From Treponema sp. Marseille-Q4130 (GTDB taxonomy: Bacteria > Spirochaetota > Spirochaetia > Treponematales > Treponemataceae): 64,000 nt of DNA. The translations under genes and the position numbers were made by a program. Position 1 is the first letter of the stretch, and each line of letters opens with the position of its first letter. The notes below the pieces were generated by a model. It ran no database searches. It was not told the origin of the DNA and saw nothing but the letters and a program-made list of their open reading frames with translations. The DNA is taken from positions 155,777 to 219,776 of the forward strand of contig NZ_JACSET010000001.1 of assembly GCF_014334325.1 (NCBI RefSeq), in the 5' to 3' direction. Shown here one piece after another: positions 61,386-64,000 of this stretch.

Positions 61386-62186
61386 TCAGCGTGTCCAATA
61401 CGCTTCGGCTCTCGCGATGATTTTTGCAAGCGCCGAATCGTCGGGGGGAAGAGCAAAGAGGCTCCCCGCGCCGCTTTCGGGATTTCGCCTCAGCATTTCT
61501 TTTTTTTCGACGATATACGCACCCAACTCCGCACTCAGCTCACGCGCAAAAAAGAGGGTGCGTTCTTTGAACGTATCGGATGCCGCCGTCTGCAGCGTGT
61601 ACGCCTCATTTGCATTCCCTATGTCATCCGCGTCGTTTGCATATCCTGCGTTTTCTGCATCGGGAACGCCTGCCGGCTGCTTTCCGGATTTTGCGCTTGT
61701 GCCGAACAACTCTTTCAGTCTGCATCCGTTTTTCGAAAGCTCAAGTTTTTCCTCCGCGGCGAATCGCGCGATAAAAGATGCCGTATCGTCCGCGATCTTT
61801 TGCGTTTCGCGTTCGGCTGCCCGAAAAGCTTCGGATGAAAAAAATTTGCTCGAATGGATAAACGCGTACATTTGAAAGAGCGGTTCGATTTCGTACGAAC
61901 GGAAATACTGTTTGACGATTTTTGCAAGCGCATCGGAAAACGAAAGCTGGGCGAGTGAATCCGCGCTTTCGGGAATAAAGCGGACGCCGCTCATATACTC
62001 GGCACAAAAATCGATCGCCGCTTCACAGATCGCATCTCTGCTCGAAAAGTGATTGTAGAGAGAGGCTTTGTTTACGCCGAGGAGAGAAGCGATGTCGGCA
62101 AGGGAGACTGCGCCCGCGCTTTTTTCAAACGCACACGTGAGAAAGGCTTGTATTATTTTATCGCGGTCGATCCGTTTTTTTGCCAT
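61386..62186 (-). CDS. TetR-family transcriptional regulator
   Basis: 266 aa, long for TetR. The N-terminal HTH is clear (DRDKIIQAFLTCAFEKSAGAVSLADIASLLGVNKASLYNHFSSRDAICEAAIDF). The ligand-binding part holds an extra Ala/Asp/Asn-rich linker (GVPDAENAGYANDADDIGNANEA). It diverges from the amino-acid ABC operon 195 bases away and may control it. The ATG at 62186 lies six bases after TATAAT. It is convergent with apbE; the stops are three bases apart. Confidence 0.85.
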   Translation of the reverse strand: MAKKRIDRDKIIQAFLTCAFEKSAGAVSLADIASLLGVNKASLYNHFSSRDAICEAAIDFCAEYMSGVRFIPESADSLAQLSFSDALAKIVKQYFRSYEIEPLFQMYAFIHSSKFFSSEAFRAAERETQKIADDTASFIARFAAEEKLELSKNGCRLKELFGTSAKSGKQPAGVPDAENAGYANDADDIGNANEAYTLQTAASDTFKERTLFFARELSAELGAYIVEKKEMLRRNPESGAGSLFALPPDDSALAKIIARAEAYWTR

Positions 62187-62192
62187 GCCGTC

Positions 62193-62221
62193 ATTATATC
62201 GAAATGCGGCGTACGTGTAAC
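62193..62221 (-). promoter_or_regulatory. TetR-gene promoter, leaderless type
   Basis: Minus strand: GTTACA (62216-62221), 17-base spacer, TATAAT (62193-62198), six bases to the ATG at 62186. No ribosome site. Confidence 0.55.
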
Positions 62222-62281
62222 GGGTGCGGACGGCATACGCGTTTATTTCATCGCGAGCGCTGACAGACCGTCGGCTAATAA

Positions 62282-62310
62282 TTGACATTTTGGGTACCGA
62301 ATTTTATACT
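62282..62310 (+). promoter_or_regulatory. Promoter of the amino-acid ABC operon
   Basis: Consensus TTGACA (62282-62287), 17-base spacer, TATACT (62305-62310). Predicted start near 62317. Confidence 0.8.
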
Positions 62311-62319
62311 TTCGTAAAC

Positions 62320-62356
62320 GGACAAAACTGCATACGCAGTCTTTTGTCCCTTTTTT
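62320..62356 (+). terminator. Terminator-like hairpin in the leader of the amino-acid ABC operon
   Basis: GGACAAAA-CTGC (62320-62331) pairs with GCAG-TC-TTTTGTCC (62336-62349) and is followed by CTTTTTT. It lies between the promoter and the ribosome site (AGGAG, 62367-62371), so it could end transcripts early or cap the 5' end of the mRNA. Confidence 0.6.
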
Positions 62357-62381
62357 CATTTTGTACAGGAGACATAACAGT

Positions 62382-63155
62382 ATGAAAAGAATTATGTTTG
62401 CACTTTTTGCTGCGGCAGCTTTATTCGGTCTGATTTCGTGTTCGAAAAAAGCGCAGGTGAACATCGCTTCGGCGGAAGATTTGAACGGAAAAACACTCGG
62501 TTGTCAGGCGGGAACGACCGGTGAAATTTACATTCAGGAAGAAGTGAAGGGCGCGACGCTGAAATCCTTTAAGACGGGCATGGATGCGGCCCTCGATTTG
62601 AAAAACGGTGCGATCGATGCGATCGTACTCGATGAGCTGCCCGCAAAAGAAATCGTAAAGCGCAACCGCAGTTTAAAAGTGCTCGACATCCGCTTTGCAA
62701 CCGAAGAATACGCGATCGCCGTAAAAAAAGGAAATACCGCTTTGCTCGATTCGATTAACAAAACGATCGCCGCGATGAAAGCGGACGGAACCTATGAAAA
62801 GCTCGTAAAGACGTTTATGCCTGCCGACGGCGAGATCGTCGTCCCTGAGACGATTGTGTCGAACGGGAATCAAATTATTAAAATGGGAACGAATGCGGCA
62901 TTTCCCCCGTTCGAATACATCGAAGGTACGGATCCCGTCGGTTTCGACGTGACGATGAGCCAGATGATCGCGCGTGATCTCGGGAAAAAACTGCAAGTCA
63001 TCGATATGGCTTTCGACGGATTGATTGCGGCTCTTCAATCGGATGCTATCGATTTTGTAGCGGCCGGCATGACAGCGACCGACGAGCGCAGAAAAAACGT
63101 CGACTTTTCCGAACCGTACTATTCGTCGAATCAGGTTATCATCGTCAGAAAATAA
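62382..63155 (+). CDS. Amino-acid ABC transporter binding protein, apparently circularly permuted
   Basis: 257 aa lipoprotein (signal RIMFALFAAAALFGLISC). In the SBP_bac_3 family the mature chain normally opens with MGTNAAFPPFEY-like sequence and later passes to SAEDLNGKTLG. Here the order is swapped: the mature part begins IASAEDLNGKTLGCQAGTTGE and runs to ADGTYEKLVKTFMP, the usual C-terminus. A ~15-residue linker (ADGEIVVPETIVSNGN) then leads to KMGTNAAFPPFEYIEG, GFDVTMSQMIARDLG, MTATDERRKNVDFSEPYYSSNQ and stops at VIIVRK, the usual hinge. All parts of one complete fold are there. AGGAG lies ten bases before the ATG at 62382. Confidence 0.85.
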   Translation: MKRIMFALFAAAALFGLISCSKKAQVNIASAEDLNGKTLGCQAGTTGEIYIQEEVKGATLKSFKTGMDAALDLKNGAIDAIVLDELPAKEIVKRNRSLKVLDIRFATEEYAIAVKKGNTALLDSINKTIAAMKADGTYEKLVKTFMPADGEIVVPETIVSNGNQIIKMGTNAAFPPFEYIEGTDPVGFDVTMSQMIARDLGKKLQVIDMAFDGLIAALQSDAIDFVAAGMTATDERRKNVDFSEPYYSSNQVIIVRK

Positions 63156-63160
63156 TTGAT

Positions 63161-63430
63161 AGATCGAATATCGAGTTTGGAAAGTATTAGCTAATAGCGC
63201 TGTGTTTACGGCGAGAACCCGCCCGCTTAGCCGCGGTCGAGCTTTTTAAGTTAGGCTTCCGTAAGCCTAACGCTCGAAACGGCACGCAGCCGGAACCTCG
63301 CCGTAAACATAAGTTTATTTGTTTTCCAAACTCGCCATTCAATTGTTGCGCGAAATGGTTGGAAAAGGACTATCTTAAAAATTACTTATTTTTTCGACAG
63401 TCCTGCGAGTTTTAGAAAACTCGAAATTGA
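63161..63430 (+). repeat. Structured intergenic element, copy 2 (between binding protein and permease)
   Basis: Same element as at 51191-51460, same orientation and same place. Outer stem CGAGTTTGGA (63172-63181) with TCCAAACTCG (63325-63334); second stem TGTTTACGGCGAG/CTCGCCGTAAACA; hairpin GTTAGGCTT-CCGT-AAGCCTAAC; identical 40-base core at 63263-63302. A ~40-base hairpin insert (AGGACT ... AGTCCT) near 63366-63406 is not in copy 1. It fills most of the gap 63156-63501. Confidence 0.8.
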
Positions 63431-63501
63431 CCCTAATATTGACTGCAACGTTTTGAGCCGGATATCGCATTCGGCTCAAAGCGATTTACGAGGAGCGGAT
63501 T

Positions 63502-64000
63502 GTGTTTCAAATGTTTTATGACACGATGATTTCGCATATGCGCTGGAAGCTCATATTTTACGGGCTCGGTACGACACTGCTCATTGCGATCTGTGCCGTC
63601 CTCATCGGTTCGGTGCTCGGTTGCACGTTCGCTCTTTTTAAGATTTCAAAAAATAAAGTGCTGCAAAAGATTTCGCAGATCTACACGACGGTTATACGCG
63701 GCATACCGATGGCGACGCAGCTGATGATTTTTTATTTTGTGATCTTTTCGCCGATCGGCATAAGCAATGCGGTGCTCGTCGCGATCATTGCCTTCGGCAT
63801 TAACTCCGGCGCCTACTGTACGGAAATTTTCCGTGCAGGCATTCAGGGAGTCGATGCGGGACAGACGGAAGCGGGCCGCTCGCTCGGTCTTTCGTGGCGG
63901 CAGACGCTTGTTAAAATCGTTATGCCGCAGGCGTTCCGCGTCATCATTCCGACGTATACGAGCGAGTTTATCGCACTCATCAAAGAAACGTCGGTTGCAA
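63502..64000 (+). CDS. Amino-acid ABC transporter permease (HisM/GlnP type), N-terminal part
   Basis: The gene runs off the window after about 166 codons. It starts with GTG at 63502, AGGAG six bases upstream. Membrane helices (LIFYGLGTTLLIAICAVLIGSVLG and following) and the permease signature RGIPMATQLMIFYFVIF and GAYCTEIFRAGIQGVDAGQTEAGRSLGLSWRQTLVKIVMPQAF (EAA loop) are of the polar amino-acid family. It would form the channel for the binding protein upstream. Confidence 0.92.
   Translation, partial: MFQMFYDTMISHMRWKLIFYGLGTTLLIAICAVLIGSVLGCTFALFKISKNKVLQKISQIYTTVIRGIPMATQLMIFYFVIFSPIGISNAVLVAIIAFGINSGAYCTEIFRAGIQGVDAGQTEAGRSLGLSWRQTLVKIVMPQAFRVIIPTYTSEFIALIKETSVA

Overview
The window reads as chromosome of a spirochaete of the genus Treponema, probably one of the species with GC near 50 percent. 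The grounds are gene content and order: a cyclic-nucleotide-binding protein, murB, cysS, an ECF sigma factor and a TPR protein lie close together as I remember them in other treponemes. Other treponeme-like traits are lipoproteins with loose lipoboxes, SUMF1-type and DUF3160 proteins, and a regulator with an N-terminal excisionase-type HTH joined to a receiver. No database search was possible, so the genus call rests on recognition. Genes occupy almost the whole window on both strands.

Layout. 1-2439: pyrimidine genes pyrB (partial), pyrI, pyrC. 2615-10874: Ste24-type protease, a Memo-like protein with a DUF3160 lipoprotein, a trypsin-like protease with a C-terminal beta-rich domain, and two envelope proteins. 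11033-14644: hisG-hisB-SGNH hydrolase and an iron alcohol dehydrogenase. 14848-22892: alpha-2-macroglobulin and PBP1C pair. 23007-25916: phosphoesterase, SUMF1 protein, CorA. 26106-28312: an AT-rich acquired island with a SAP-domain gene, an attC-like palindrome, a DUF2007-type gene split by a palindromic repeat, and a VapC-type toxin-antitoxin pair with a classic promoter and operator. 28313-35029: cysS, ECF sigma, anti-sigma and TIG/transglutaminase operon, then murB and a double cNMP-binding regulator. 35055-43303: small envelope proteins, an FMN/FAD reductase with TPR and PilZ genes, rpsU, an XRE-cupin regulator. 43346-43705: an array of palindromes. 43946-49788: comM, a DUF438/PAS protein, tRNA-Leu with a duplicated 3' end, and recQ interrupted by one in-frame TGA. 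49813-56800: a sugar ABC, SorC regulator, kinase, aldolase and PfkB operon. 56935-61382: NusG-II protein, HTH-receiver, aspS-apbE. 61386-64000: TetR regulator and an amino-acid ABC operon running off the end.

Three observations stand out. (1) The amino-acid binding protein at 62382-63155 appears circularly permuted: the second half of the usual SBP_bac_3 fold comes first and the first half last. (2) The same ~270-nt structured element sits between the binding-protein gene and the permease gene in both ABC operons (51191-51460 and 63161-63430), with a 40-nt identical core and a compensatory base change in its outer stem, which argues for a conserved RNA structure that may set binding protein to permease ratios. 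(3) At eleven genes a sigma-70 -10 box lies only 6-10 nt upstream of the start codon with no Shine-Dalgarno sequence, suggesting that leaderless mRNAs are common in this organism.

The sugar operon is close to a complete uptake and catabolic unit (binding protein, two permeases, kinase, PfkB kinase, class II aldolase, own regulator) but has no ATPase gene, so it must borrow one. ApbE at 60246 is the expected flavin transferase for the FMN-binding reductase at 36355. Palindromic repeats of at least two families are scattered between genes, and one copy has disrupted a gene.
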